The notes under the pieces: model-generated | Seen by the model: the letters and a program-made list of their open reading frames with translations, nothing else | What the model was told of the DNA's origin: nothing | Database searches by the model: none | NCBI RefSeq assembly: GCF_001029445.1 | Contig: NZ_LDOT01000034.1 | Span: forward strand, 62,001 to 126,000 | Direction of reading: 5' to 3' | Origin: Photobacterium aquae | GTDB lineage: Bacteria; Pseudomonadota; Gammaproteobacteria; Enterobacterales; Vibrionaceae | Length of the DNA stretch: 64,000 nt | Shown here: piece after piece, positions 26,875-36,500 of the stretch | Layout: each line of letters begins with the position of its first letter | How positions within the stretch are numbered: position 1 is the stretch's first letter | Translations under genes and position numbers: made by a program

Positions 26875-28167
26875 ATGTCATTTGCATCACAAAACTTTTC
26901 TCAGGAAATTGTACGCGCCCTCACTGAGTGCGGATACGAGAAATTAACCCCAGTCCAAAAACAAGCGATCCCTCACGCTCGTCGCGGACACGATATTCTT
27001 GCCAATGCACAAACAGGTACAGGTAAAACTGCTGCGTTCTCACTGCCTATCATCCAGCAGATCTTTGATAAACCTAAGCAGCGCGGCCGTTTCAATGTTC
27101 GAGCACTGATCCTTGCCCCGACTCGTGAGCTTGTTGCCCAGATTGCGCAGAACATTGAAAACTACACCAAGTACACAGAGATCAAAACAGCCGCTATTTA
27201 CGGTGGCACAAAAATGTCATCTCAAGAGAAAAAGCTAGAGCAAGGGCTGGATATCCTTGTTGCCACACCGGGTCGCCTGCTTGAGCACTTGGATCTGAAC
27301 AATGTATCACTGGCTAACTTGGAATTTTTGGTGTTCGATGAAGCTGACCGTATGTTGGATATGGGCTTCGTTGCTGATATCCGCCAAATCATGTCAGGTG
27401 TTCGCTCTACTCCGCAAACCATGCTGTTCTCTGCCACTTTCTCAGCACAGATGAACAAACTGGCTTCAGAAATTCTGCGTAAACCTAAGCGTATTTCTGT
27501 AAGCCCGGAAAACGCAACAGCAGATACCGTTGCCCACGTTGTGTACCCAGTTGATCAAGAACGCAAGCGCGAGCTGCTTTCTGAGCTGATTGGCAAGAAG
27601 AACTGGAAACAGGTTCTGGTCTTTGTGAACTACAAAGAAACAGCCAATGAGCTGGTTAAAGAACTGAAACTGGATGGTATCAAGGCCGTTATTTGCCACG
27701 GCGACAAAGCACAAAGCGCACGCCGTCGCGCATTGGACGAATTCAAAGAAGGTAAAGCCCGTGTAATGGTTGCAACCGAAGTCGCAGCCCGTGGTCTGGA
27801 TATCCAAGGTCTGCCTCATGTTGTTAACTTCGACATGCCTTTCCTTGCCGAGGACTACGTACACCGCATCGGCCGTACTGGCCGTGCTGGTTTGGAAGGC
27901 CATGCTGTTTCTTTTGTTAGCCGCGAAGAAGAGCTGACTCTGGTTCAGGTTGAGAATCTGATCAAACAGCGTATTCGCCGCGTTCAGCTAGACGGTTACG
28001 AGCCAAAGAGCCGTGATGCCCTATTGGAAAAAATGCACACCAAGGCAGCATTCAAGGATCGTAAAGGCCGCACCAACAACCCTAGCGAGCAGTCTGATGC
28101 CGAGCGCCGTGCTCGCCTGCGCCGTACTGTATTAAACCGCTCTAAAGTAACAACACTTAAAAAGTAA
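26875..28167 (+). CDS. rhlE: DEAD-box ATP-dependent RNA helicase, RhlE type
   Basis: The 430-residue helicase has the Q motif (LTPVQKQAIP), Walker A AQTGTGKT, PTRELVAQ, VFDEADRMLDMGF, SATFS, and in the second RecA domain ATEVAARGLDIQ and HRIGRTGRAG. It uses ATP to remodel RNA, probably in ribosome assembly or mRNA decay. The short C-terminal tail is basic (RRARLRRTVLNRSK). The RhlE branch is the closest I recognise, but several DEAD-box paralogs exist in this family of bacteria. A TATAAT hexamer lies at 26821-26826. Confidence 0.92.
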   Translation: MSFASQNFSQEIVRALTECGYEKLTPVQKQAIPHARRGHDILANAQTGTGKTAAFSLPIIQQIFDKPKQRGRFNVRALILAPTRELVAQIAQNIENYTKYTEIKTAAIYGGTKMSSQEKKLEQGLDILVATPGRLLEHLDLNNVSLANLEFLVFDEADRMLDMGFVADIRQIMSGVRSTPQTMLFSATFSAQMNKLASEILRKPKRISVSPENATADTVAHVVYPVDQERKRELLSELIGKKNWKQVLVFVNYKETANELVKELKLDGIKAVICHGDKAQSARRRALDEFKEGKARVMVATEVAARGLDIQGLPHVVNFDMPFLAEDYVHRIGRTGRAGLEGHAVSFVSREEELTLVQVENLIKQRIRRVQLDGYEPKSRDALLEKMHTKAAFKDRKGRTNNPSEQSDAERRARLRRTVLNRSKVTTLKK

Positions 28168-28200
28168 GTTATTGGCCGATTGCAAGCCAAATTGACCAAA

Positions 28201-28229
28201 AAAAGGGGTAGCTATAGCTACCCCTTTTT
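28201..28229 (+). terminator. Rho-independent terminator after DEAD-box helicase
   Basis: A palindromic stem (GGGGTAGCT with AGCTACCCC, 28205-28224) flanked by A and T runs lies 34 bases after the stop. It can work in both directions and also faces the end of the PfkB kinase gene. Confidence 0.9.
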
Positions 28230-28267
28230 ATTTTGTCCAGCCTCATTATCTCTGACAGAGCTTATGC

Positions 28268-29119
28268 TTACTCCGATAAATACTCGCGAAGATTGTCCCC
28301 GGGTACCGAGCTGACCGTTTGAACGGCAAAGGCAGCCCATTGTGCACCTTCTGTCATTGAGGTGGCAATATCATGCCCAGACAGCAAACCGTGGATCATA
28401 CCGCCAGCAAAATTATCCCCCGCCCCCGTCGTATCAACGACATCCACAGGCAGGGCCGGTACGCTAACCTTGCCATCCTGACTATATGCTGTCGCGCCAT
28501 TGCCGCCATCCGTAACAACCACATACCGCAGATGTTCTCCGGCAATACGCCAGCCATAACCCCACACATCGCCATCAAATCCGGTATGAGCCAATAAGTC
28601 AGAGCGTGATGTAATCAGTACATGGCAAGGGCGGCTTTCATCACTTTTTGGTAGCTGTGCGACAACCAAAGTATCCGTATCGGCCAACGCCATCTCGGCC
28701 CATGCCTCAATACCGATGGCAGAAGAATTTACATACAGAGCATCCCAACGTTTAAACGAAGGCGGAGCCGGCAATACAAATTCAGGCCTGCCCGGCCGAA
28801 TAATGGTTCTTTCACCATCAGGAGTCATCAACAATAACAATTCTGGGGTCACAATGTCGTTACGCTGTAATAATGCGCAATTAAGCCCAACAAGGCTAGC
28901 TTCAGCCAGCAGCCAGTCTGCGGTTTCATCCCGGCCAACCTGACTGACCAACGACACGTTATGGCCAGCCCAGACCAACCCTAACCCGGTATTGGCCCCA
29001 CCGCCGCCTAAACGACGGCCTTCATCCTGATAATGGTGCCGACCACCGCTCAACAGCGGCTCTTCCAACTGTAATACCCGGTCACAATTGAGGTTTGCAA
29101 CCAACATGACATTTGCCAT
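28268..29119 (-). CDS. PfkB family carbohydrate kinase
   Basis: The 283-residue ribokinase-like enzyme transfers phosphate from ATP to a sugar or nucleoside. It has the N-terminal GGGGANTGLGLVWAG substrate loop and the C-terminal DTTGAGDNFAGG containing the catalytic Asp and anion hole. It is slightly short for the family (usually 300 or more). It begins 22 bases after the ketosynthase stop on the same strand, so the two form an operon. The sugar substrate cannot be inferred. Confidence 0.88.
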   Translation of the reverse strand: MANVMLVANLNCDRVLQLEEPLLSGGRHHYQDEGRRLGGGGANTGLGLVWAGHNVSLVSQVGRDETADWLLAEASLVGLNCALLQRNDIVTPELLLLMTPDGERTIIRPGRPEFVLPAPPSFKRWDALYVNSSAIGIEAWAEMALADTDTLVVAQLPKSDESRPCHVLITSRSDLLAHTGFDGDVWGYGWRIAGEHLRYVVVTDGGNGATAYSQDGKVSVPALPVDVVDTTGAGDNFAGGMIHGLLSGHDIATSMTEGAQWAAFAVQTVSSVPGDNLREYLSE

Positions 29120-29140
29120 CTATGCTACCGTTACTGAATA

Positions 29141-30997
29141 TTAACTGTAATCAGCATAAGGGTTTTCTGTTGCAAGAGGAATGCCCTTGGCAAAAGAATC
29201 CAACTGTACACTTTCCTGAGTCAGGGTAACGGAAGTTTCGTCCATCACACTCTCGCCAAAATGATAACGAATATTTTCCATACCACGGCTCGCCGCCTGA
29301 TCATTACCTTGGGCCAATTCACGGACAGGTTGGTTTTTGCCATAATAGCTCGCCATCACACTGTCACCATGTTTCTTGCCCAGCATCTGGAGCGTCTGGG
29401 CTGGAGAAAGCACCAAGCCCGATGCATTATTGCCACCAAAGCCCTTGGCATTGAGAATTACCGCTTTAATCTTCTCACCCTTATCACCGAAAAACGCATG
29501 GTCGGTCAGAATATTGAGATGCGAACGATGAACATCATCGGCGATATGATCAATGGTTTTGATACCAGGAACCCAGCCGTACTGCCATACGCCCAATGAC
29601 GCAATCAACTGGTCGCCTGGAGCCGCCCCCATCGAGTGGCCGACATAGGATTTCACTGCCGTTACCGGCCAATTGTCGATATTAAATGTCTTGGCAACCT
29701 CATTGAGGATATGACTCTCTGTCACACGGTTTTGCGGCGTTCCCGTGCCGTGAGCCTGTACATAAGTCTGTTGCAGGCCTTCTTGACCCAAAATCGCCTT
29801 GGCAAGCGCGGCGGCCTTGGCCATAGTCACATAGTTACCTACGCCCGGTGCCGAAATGGATTTCTTGTTCGCATCAGCATTGACGAACACATCAGCCACC
29901 GAACCATAAATATTGGCACCTAGCTCAAGCGCCAGCTCATCGTCCATCAACACGACAAACTGAGCGGCTTCAGCCATTGTGAAACCGGCATTGGCCGAAA
30001 ATGGTCGACAAGCACGGCGGTTATCAACGTCTTCAGTACCATCCAATGCCATTAACTGTGCGTCTTCCGCCAAAGCCCCCATGACCCGAAAGCCTTCCAT
30101 CAGCTCAGCAACGACTGGTGCCTCTGCGTTACCAACAATCGCCACCCTTGCCGTACCACGCTGGATATCATTCATTCCCTGACGCAGGTTGTACAAGAAC
30201 GTCGCACAGGCTCCCATATTGGTGCCAGTGCTACCAATACTGTTGATAACGTAACCATTGATAAAATCAGCGGGCATCTCAGCCAAAGAAAGAGCCATCA
30301 TTTTTGAGCTGACACGGCCCCCAGTCAGCGGTGCGGCCAGCATCCCTGACAATGATGCGTCATCCATTTGCCCTAAAGCACTTCCTGCATATACCGACAC
30401 TTGATCAGGATCGATATGCGACAGAACCGTTTCCCAGTCCATTCCGAGCGAGTTCAACGCATCTGAGGCCCCATACAGGGCCAATTTCAAACCCCGTGGA
30501 TGAAAACGTGAATTATAGAGTTTGCCCGGATCAAATCCGGCTGGGATATTACCGCCACTCGTTACAGGATAACTCACGCGATCCTCTAGCAATGCGTCCA
30601 ATTCACCTTTTACCGTGATCATGACTTTGCTGCCCTGCTCTTCGACAACCCAATTATCGGGAATACGAGTCGGCAGTTTGGACTTACGCAAACTAAAGGT
30701 CAGCTCGTCACTTTGGCTGCTCAATGTCGTTTTGTATTGATACAGCAAGTTATCAGGATCGAAAGAATCAATTCGACGAATCAGAGTCCCCGCCTTTATT
30801 GCCTCTATGATCTCAGCATCAACCTGCTGAGAGGTATCAGTTATCAACCCCATCCGCAGTGCGAGATCCTGCCAAGTTGCTGCCATTTCATCTTCTGGCA
30901 AAACCTCGGCAACCATCCGCTTATAACTATGGAATCCAGAGCTACGCCCTGCAGCATTCATCCCACCAAAGCCAACAATCAAAGGTAATTTAGACAT
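29141..30997 (-). CDS. Beta-ketoacyl synthase family protein
   Basis: The 618-residue condensing enzyme has a complete Cys-His-His triad: Cys264 in NMGACATF, His in QAHGTGTPQNRVTE, and His in VKSYVGHSMGAAPG. It lacks the usual DTACSSS nucleophile motif. An extra N-terminal region of about 150 residues (starting LIVGFGGMNAAGRSSGFHSYKR) precedes a core that resembles FabB/FabF. No acyl carrier protein or ketoreductase is nearby. It may act in an unusual lipid or secondary product path. The ATG follows a weak TAGG. It is transcribed with the PfkB kinase and divergently from the GlxA-like regulator. Confidence 0.85.
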   Translation of the reverse strand: MSKLPLIVGFGGMNAAGRSSGFHSYKRMVAEVLPEDEMAATWQDLALRMGLITDTSQQVDAEIIEAIKAGTLIRRIDSFDPDNLLYQYKTTLSSQSDELTFSLRKSKLPTRIPDNWVVEEQGSKVMITVKGELDALLEDRVSYPVTSGGNIPAGFDPGKLYNSRFHPRGLKLALYGASDALNSLGMDWETVLSHIDPDQVSVYAGSALGQMDDASLSGMLAAPLTGGRVSSKMMALSLAEMPADFINGYVINSIGSTGTNMGACATFLYNLRQGMNDIQRGTARVAIVGNAEAPVVAELMEGFRVMGALAEDAQLMALDGTEDVDNRRACRPFSANAGFTMAEAAQFVVLMDDELALELGANIYGSVADVFVNADANKKSISAPGVGNYVTMAKAAALAKAILGQEGLQQTYVQAHGTGTPQNRVTESHILNEVAKTFNIDNWPVTAVKSYVGHSMGAAPGDQLIASLGVWQYGWVPGIKTIDHIADDVHRSHLNILTDHAFFGDKGEKIKAVILNAKGFGGNNASGLVLSPAQTLQMLGKKHGDSVMASYYGKNQPVRELAQGNDQAASRGMENIRYHFGESVMDETSVTLTQESVQLDSFAKGIPLATENPYADYS

Positions 30998-31059
30998 CCC
31001 AAACCTACTGCATCAATTTCAATTGCAATTAGATTACCAATTTACACTGTTCATTCATC

Positions 31060-31094
31060 TGGCATTTATGCCATTATCACTGACATAAATGCCA
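31060..31094. promoter_or_regulatory. Tandem palindromic operators between ketosynthase and regulator genes
   Basis: TGGCATTTATGCCA (31060-31073) is a perfect palindrome with a 2-base centre. A second copy, TGACATAAATGCCA (31081-31094), has one mismatch. The centres are 21 bp apart, two helical turns, so dimers would bind on one face. They lie 63 bases before the ketosynthase start and 26 before the GlxA-like start. Confidence 0.65.
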
Positions 31095-31120
31095 AGCATG
31101 CCATTAAGACGAGTTAGCAA

Positions 31121-32101
31121 ATGAAAAATGTCGCTTTCCTTCTCTACGACCGAGCCTTGATTACCGGAGTATCCCTTGCTGCGGAAATGCTCAGTAGTGC
31201 TTCAAGGCTTCGTACACGCTCCCAACAAAAGCAAAAACCACTGAATATCACCGTTGTCGGCCCCAGCCTTGAGCCAATGGCAGCAAGCGCGGGACTTCGA
31301 CTCCAACCCGACACGACCTATGATAATGAACAATCGTTCGACACGGTGATATTGCCACCAATGTGGGGAAATCCACTCCAGTCGGTTCGGCGACACCCAG
31401 AAATCATCCGCTGGCTACAGCAGCAATATCAAAAAGGGGCAAATCTAGTGGCAACGGGGACCGGGGTTGTCTGGCTGGCTGAAACAGGGCTGTTAAATCA
31501 TCTCGTTGCAACAACGCACTGGTATTATTACGACAACTTCAGCCAGCGTTACCCCAAAGTTATCCTCAACCGCAAAGCCTCTATTACAGAAGCCAATGGC
31601 TTATATTGCACAACCAGTATCAACTCACAGTCAGAGCTGATCCTCTACTTTATCGCCCAAGCCTACGGTCAGAAAATCGCAGTGACGATAGAGACCCATT
31701 TCGGCCATGAAATTTCAAAGACAAACCACCAGCCGTTTTATCAAATCGGCGGGCAAATTCAATTCGACGAATCCATCGCCCTCGCCCAAGACTGGATGAA
31801 ACGCAATCTTTCACAGAACATTACGGCACAAAGCACAGCAGAACACTGCCAACTCCCTTTGCGTACCTTCAACCGTAAATTCAAAGATCAGGTCGGAGAA
31901 ACCCCGCATAAATACCTACAGAGGTTACGAATGGAAACTGCACAGCAACTACTGCGCGACGTCGGCATGTCAATTCAAGATGTCGCGGAACAAGTCGGCT
32001 ATCAAGACCCACACCATTTTTCAACGCGCTTCCAGCAACATTTCCAAATGACACCTACCCAATACCGCAGAGTCGTTAAGGCCAAAATCTATAATGCCTA
32101 A
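31121..32101 (+). CDS. GlxA-type transcriptional regulator (DJ-1 domain plus AraC helix-turn-helix)
   Basis: The 326-residue protein has an N-terminal DJ-1/PfpI-like sensor domain (NVAFLLYDRALITGVSLAAE) and a C-terminal AraC pair of helix-turn-helices: LPLRTFNRKFKDQVGETPHKYL and MSIQDVAEQVGYQDPHHFSTRF. The nucleophile Cys expected in the DJ-1 elbow is missing; the segment reads VATGTGVVWLAE. The domain should therefore sense a ligand rather than catalyse. It is divergent from the ketosynthase gene and likely controls it through the palindromes between them. No strong ribosome binding site is present. Confidence 0.88.
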   Translation: MKNVAFLLYDRALITGVSLAAEMLSSASRLRTRSQQKQKPLNITVVGPSLEPMAASAGLRLQPDTTYDNEQSFDTVILPPMWGNPLQSVRRHPEIIRWLQQQYQKGANLVATGTGVVWLAETGLLNHLVATTHWYYYDNFSQRYPKVILNRKASITEANGLYCTTSINSQSELILYFIAQAYGQKIAVTIETHFGHEISKTNHQPFYQIGGQIQFDESIALAQDWMKRNLSQNITAQSTAEHCQLPLRTFNRKFKDQVGETPHKYLQRLRMETAQQLLRDVGMSIQDVAEQVGYQDPHHFSTRFQQHFQMTPTQYRRVVKAKIYNA

Positions 32102-32430
32102 AATAAACAGTATGCAAACAGGGTCATAAATAAAATTATCAATTTACGTGCTTTAGTTAACATTTGTGCTTCTAAACACTGCGCTATAATACTTTTACCG
32201 ACTGGTAATATAAGTATTTCAATATGGCTGAAATGGACGTCACCGAACAAGCTGTTTGGCTTATCATAGCTTCTGGGATTATTTGCTATGCAAGTATTAA
32301 AATAACCAACTGGTGGAATAAGCGCTCAAAATGAGCGCTTAATCATTTCCGGTGTCTGTTCTAAGACACTCTGTATACTCCCCCCCTCACTATACTTTTC
32401 CCTACGTATACTCATAGAGTAGGTTGTACT
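32102..32430. other. Intergenic region with possible membrane microprotein
   Basis: This 329-base gap holds a possible 36-codon gene at 32224 with a hairpin over its stop, described separately. Upstream of it the sequence is AT-rich with no other feature. Confidence 0.45.
32224..32334 (+). CDS. Possible single-helix membrane microprotein
   Basis: A 36-codon frame encodes an acidic N-terminus (MAEMDVTEQ), a hydrophobic segment (AVWLIIASGIICYASI) and a basic end (NKRSK). This is the charge layout of a small inner-membrane protein. No convincing Shine-Dalgarno is visible. A 9-bp hairpin (32320-32340) spans the stop codon. It may be real or accidental. Confidence 0.4.
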   Translation: MAEMDVTEQAVWLIIASGIICYASIKITNWWNKRSK

Positions 32431-32955
32431 ATGCAGTTGGGTCACATATCGGTTCTTTGTGCTATTACGCTGTATGCGGCACTGGTAGGGTGGTCATCCC
32501 AAGCAGCCATAAAACCCACTAGCGAAACAGATTTGAGCTCAGATCGGTGCCGGTTGGATCTGTTTCACCTAATCAAAAATGACAAGCATGAGTTCCAGCA
32601 AAATTTACAAATCGCCTTCATTTCAGATAATCAATCCGATAACCGTTATATTGCTCTGAAAGCAGATATCTCCCACCCCGCAGGCTATACCAATATCACT
32701 TATATGCAATATGGCTCCCCTGTCGACGTATTCAGCATCAACTGGCGGCATAATGGCAACAGGCATACCGTAGGGCGGGTTGTCATGTTAGGAGGAAACA
32801 GTAGCCAACAAGCTTTTGATGTTTTTCTAAGCCGCATTTACCAAGACAAAGGGCATTTCGAATTATTAGAAAATAACCAAAAATACCGTTTTAATATTAG
32901 CCAACAAGCTATCGAAGACTTCATTCACTGCGTTAGACAGCATTTTTCCGAGTAA
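32431..32955 (+). CDS. Hypothetical exported protein
   Basis: The 174-residue product begins with a hydrophobic segment and a likely cleavage near WSSQAA (residue 26), so it should reach the periplasm. Two Cys residues, one near each end, could form a disulfide. The mature part has alternating strands and resembles no family I know. AGGT lies 7 bases upstream of the ATG. It is bounded by a strong terminator downstream. Confidence 0.7.
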   Translation: MQLGHISVLCAITLYAALVGWSSQAAIKPTSETDLSSDRCRLDLFHLIKNDKHEFQQNLQIAFISDNQSDNRYIALKADISHPAGYTNITYMQYGSPVDVFSINWRHNGNRHTVGRVVMLGGNSSQQAFDVFLSRIYQDKGHFELLENNQKYRFNISQQAIEDFIHCVRQHFSE

Positions 32956-33055
32956 CCCCCCAAAAAAATATGGCGATGGCCTCTCAGAACAACATTCTCA
33001 ATGAGTGTATCAATGGCATGTAAATGAAAGGATGGGAATCCGAATAGATACAGAC

Positions 33056-33088
33056 AAAAACGCCAGCAATAATATTGCTGGCGTTTTT
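33056..33088. terminator. Bidirectional terminator
   Basis: A 15-bp perfect stem (33056-33070 with 33074-33088) with a 3-nt loop and A/T ends lies between convergent genes. It directly abuts the stop codon of the small membrane protein on the minus strand. Confidence 0.9.
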
Positions 33089-33089
33089 G

Positions 33090-33347
33090 TTATGAAGCTT
33101 GTGGGGCCGGTTTGTGAGTAATATCTTCAAACTCACCATCGATGGTCGAGCCCGTCTGGCTCGAATGACTGTGGCTAGCATAGCCTTGCTGCTGCAGTGC
33201 CTCTTCGTAGGCTTTCTCTACTTTGCGCTTAATGAAAGGCTTGGCAATCAGTGCCGCAATGCCAATGAACAGACCCATTACCGCTGCGAACGTAACAGTG
33301 AAAAAACCGATGACAAGCGCAGCAACACTAGTAATAAAGTTTTTCAT
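33090..33347 (-). CDS. Small hypothetical membrane protein
   Basis: The 85-residue protein has one long or two short helices between residues 4 and 38, rich in Ala, Phe and Gly. A basic KRKVEKAYEEALQQQGY segment and a polar, His/Ser-rich tail follow. The ATG at 33347 has a GAGAAGG ribosome binding site. It is a single gene next to the pullulanase terminator. No family is recognised. Confidence 0.7.
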   Translation of the reverse strand: MKNFITSVAALVIGFFTVTFAAVMGLFIGIAALIAKPFIKRKVEKAYEEALQQQGYASHSHSSQTGSTIDGEFEDITHKPAPQAS

Positions 33348-33461
33348 AACCAACCTTCTCTCAACTATTTCTCTCTTACTGTATGGCTGCAGTTTATCGC
33401 AACCAAAATGAATGAAACATGAACGAGCCGTTTATCATCGTACAGCTGCTATCTTACAATG

Positions 33462-33484
33462 AAAAAGCCCTCTTGCGAGGGCTT
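33462..33484 (-). terminator. Rho-independent terminator of pullulanase gene
   Basis: On the minus strand a 7-bp GC-rich stem (33483-33477 with 33472-33466) with a 4-nt loop is followed by five T residues. It lies 27 bases beyond the pulA stop. Confidence 0.85.
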
Positions 33485-33510
33485 ATATCAATAATAAAGA
33501 GTTAAAGCAC

Positions 33511-36500
33511 TTATTGCGCGGCGCGTATTCCTGCGCCTCGCTGATCCCCCCGAGGCAATTCAAAAACAACCGGTGTCCATGCTGGCACAGTGATCTTACC
33601 ATCGGCATAGACGGCACTCTCGGCAAGATCCGTAACATGGCGGGCACTTCGTATTACAGGTGTCGGCCATGAGACAGACTGTGCCGTAGGCGAGGCGTTA
33701 ATCACAACAACGATACCGTCAACGGCCGGATCAACATCCAGACCAGTTGCCGTACCGTTATCGATGGACATCACGATCAAACCCGGGATCTGATCTTTAC
33801 CCGTGTTATGGAACGCAACTCGCTTGTTGACTTCCTTGCCTGATCCCAAAGTTATCAACGGATAGTGCTGACGCAACGCCGCCAACTCTTTGTAATACTC
33901 AGCCATCGTAGCGATATCTTTCGAAGATGGCTGCGCAAAACTCCCAGCGGAAGCGATAACCTTTTCGATAATGGCATAGTTATCCCCATCCTTGTCCTTT
34001 CTTGGCAGTCCCTTGTTCCAATTGTTATCTGCCATCGAAAAATCAACGACGTTGTACCAATCCCCAGAGTCATAGGAATCACGCTGCATTGATTTGGAAC
34101 GCAGCAACTCAGACCCCATATGGGTAAACGGTACGCCCTGCCCCAGCATGGCCGTTGCCAATGATACAGCCTGCATTCTGACTCGGTCGGCAGATGTCAC
34201 ACTGTAATCAATCTTATACTGGTTATTGTCCCATAGCGTTTGGTTGTCGTGCTTGGAAACGTAGTTCTGAATTTCAGTCGGATCAACGGCATAGCCCGCC
34301 GGGGCACCATTGTAGTCCAACTCAGCACCGGTGATAGTACGGCCTTTGGCATCAACGAAGGTGTAGTCTTTCAGGTTGCCGGCCATACCAAGACGGGTAA
34401 GATCCGCCAAATGCAGCGCGGTTTCCTTGGTAACACCATCCATCTCGTTTGGCTGTACATAGGCCCCGTTACCGAAACCTTGGGTGCGGCGCAAACCGTC
34501 ACCGCCGTCGAACGGGCCACCGCCACGTACGGCATCACGGAGGCGATCGGAAAAACTACCGATTCCGGTGCCGCCCAAATGCGGTTGGGTTGCCTGTACG
34601 AACATCGCGTCATTGGCCACTTCGCCAAAATTCCACCCTTCACCGTAGAAGTAGGTCCCCGGATCAACAGCTTTTACCGCGTCCAGCGAACGCTGCATCT
34701 GATCCAACGGGTGATGCCCCATCAAGTCAAACCGGAATGCATCAATCTTGTAATCACGTGACCAAACAACCAAAGAGTCGGAAATCAACTTTTCGAACAT
34801 CGCCCTTTCCGGCGCAGTATTAGAACAACATGTTGAGTTCTCGACACCGCCAGTGATCGGATTCAGACGCTGGTAGTACCAAGGGACTATCTTATCCAGC
34901 ACCGATGTCCGAGCGACTGGGCCTGCCGAGTTAGTATGGTTGTACACCACATCCATAACAACATTCATACCGATATTGTTCTTGATAGCCATAATAGCCT
35001 GACGCAACTCGATAATTCGCTGGTAACCCTCGGCATTGCTGGCATAAGAGCCTTCCGGCACCGTGTAATGGAACGGATCGTAGCCCCAGTTGAAGCTATC
35101 AGTCTGGGCGACCAATTGGTTCAATTCCTGAACCATAGGTTTCACCGAGGATTCATCCTTCTTCAGCTCGGCAAAAACATCACTGATTGTTTTGCCGCTG
35201 TTGCAGTAGCCGCTGAACGATGACTCCTGTACTGCAGGATTCACCTTGCACAGCTTACTGAACGGCTCATCAATATTGGCCACTTTGGCCGGATCTTCAT
35301 TAATTGTGGCGATGTCGAAAATTGGCAACAGGTGCAAGTGCGTGACACCGCTATCACCCAGCTCTTTCAAATGGTTAACCGGCACACTCTCAGCTTGGGT
35401 AAAGGCCGTGAACTTTCCGCGGTTCTCAGGCAAGGTCGATACATCCACGGCAGAAAAGTCACGGACATGCGCCTCATAAATAACGAATTTAGCCGGGTTA
35501 GCCTGAGCAACGGGCCGAGTGACCGCGTCCCAGTCAGCGGGCTTTAGCGCCTCGTTGTTCAAATCAACGACCTGACTGAACTCGGAATTCATCGACAGGC
35601 TTAATGAATACGGGTCAGTGACTTCATAGGTCTCAATTTTTTGGCTGACTGGATGGTACACCGTGACACGGTAACGATAGTAATCACCAAACGCAAAATC
35701 AGACGAGCTCAGTGACCATGCGCCGCTGACCTGATCAGCAACCATAGGGTAACGGGCCGTTTCCTGCTTGCTGGCGTCGTACTTCACCAACTCAACGGCT
35801 TGGGCTGTTGGTGCCCATAAGGCAAAGTTAACCTGCTCACCCGATAGAATCGCACCATAAGACTGTGACAATGCCCCGCCTTGCTGGCCGGTATAAATGG
35901 CATCAAGTACTTCCGCTGGTTGAACTTGGGTAATTTCAATCGGCTTGCCTGCCGCATCATAGGCAACAGCAATCAACTGGCCTTTCAGCAATAATTTAGG
36001 ATCAACCTTCGCAGTATCAAAATCCAGAGCCCAGCTTTCTAACTGGCTCAGCTGAGGGAAACGGCTTTTCCAGCCCTGCTCTTGGGAAGGTTTTGCCGAT
36101 ACTGTTTTATCAACACCGGTAAAAGTATTTGTACGGTCATCAAATGCGATTGCGGCTTTCTGTGAATACAGCAGCTCTACCGAACTGGCACCAGCAGGCA
36201 TTGCCAGTAAATTACGATCTAGCCAGTGGGCAGTAGCGCCTTTCATTACCGCATTAGGCATCGCTGCCATCGGGGTATAGTGAACCGTCGAGCTGCCCTC
36301 AAACGAGAAAGCAACCATACCGATAGGCTGCGCCGCAGAAAGATCAAACTGGGCGTTTTCGATTAACGGTTTCTCATCACCACGGTGGGGAATGATATTA
36401 ATACACGGTTTGCTACCCGCTTTTACGGCTACATCCCAATACGCGCCGTAAGTCTCGCTATTACCCGTTAGTGGCAAACCTGCATCCCATGCGGTATCAG

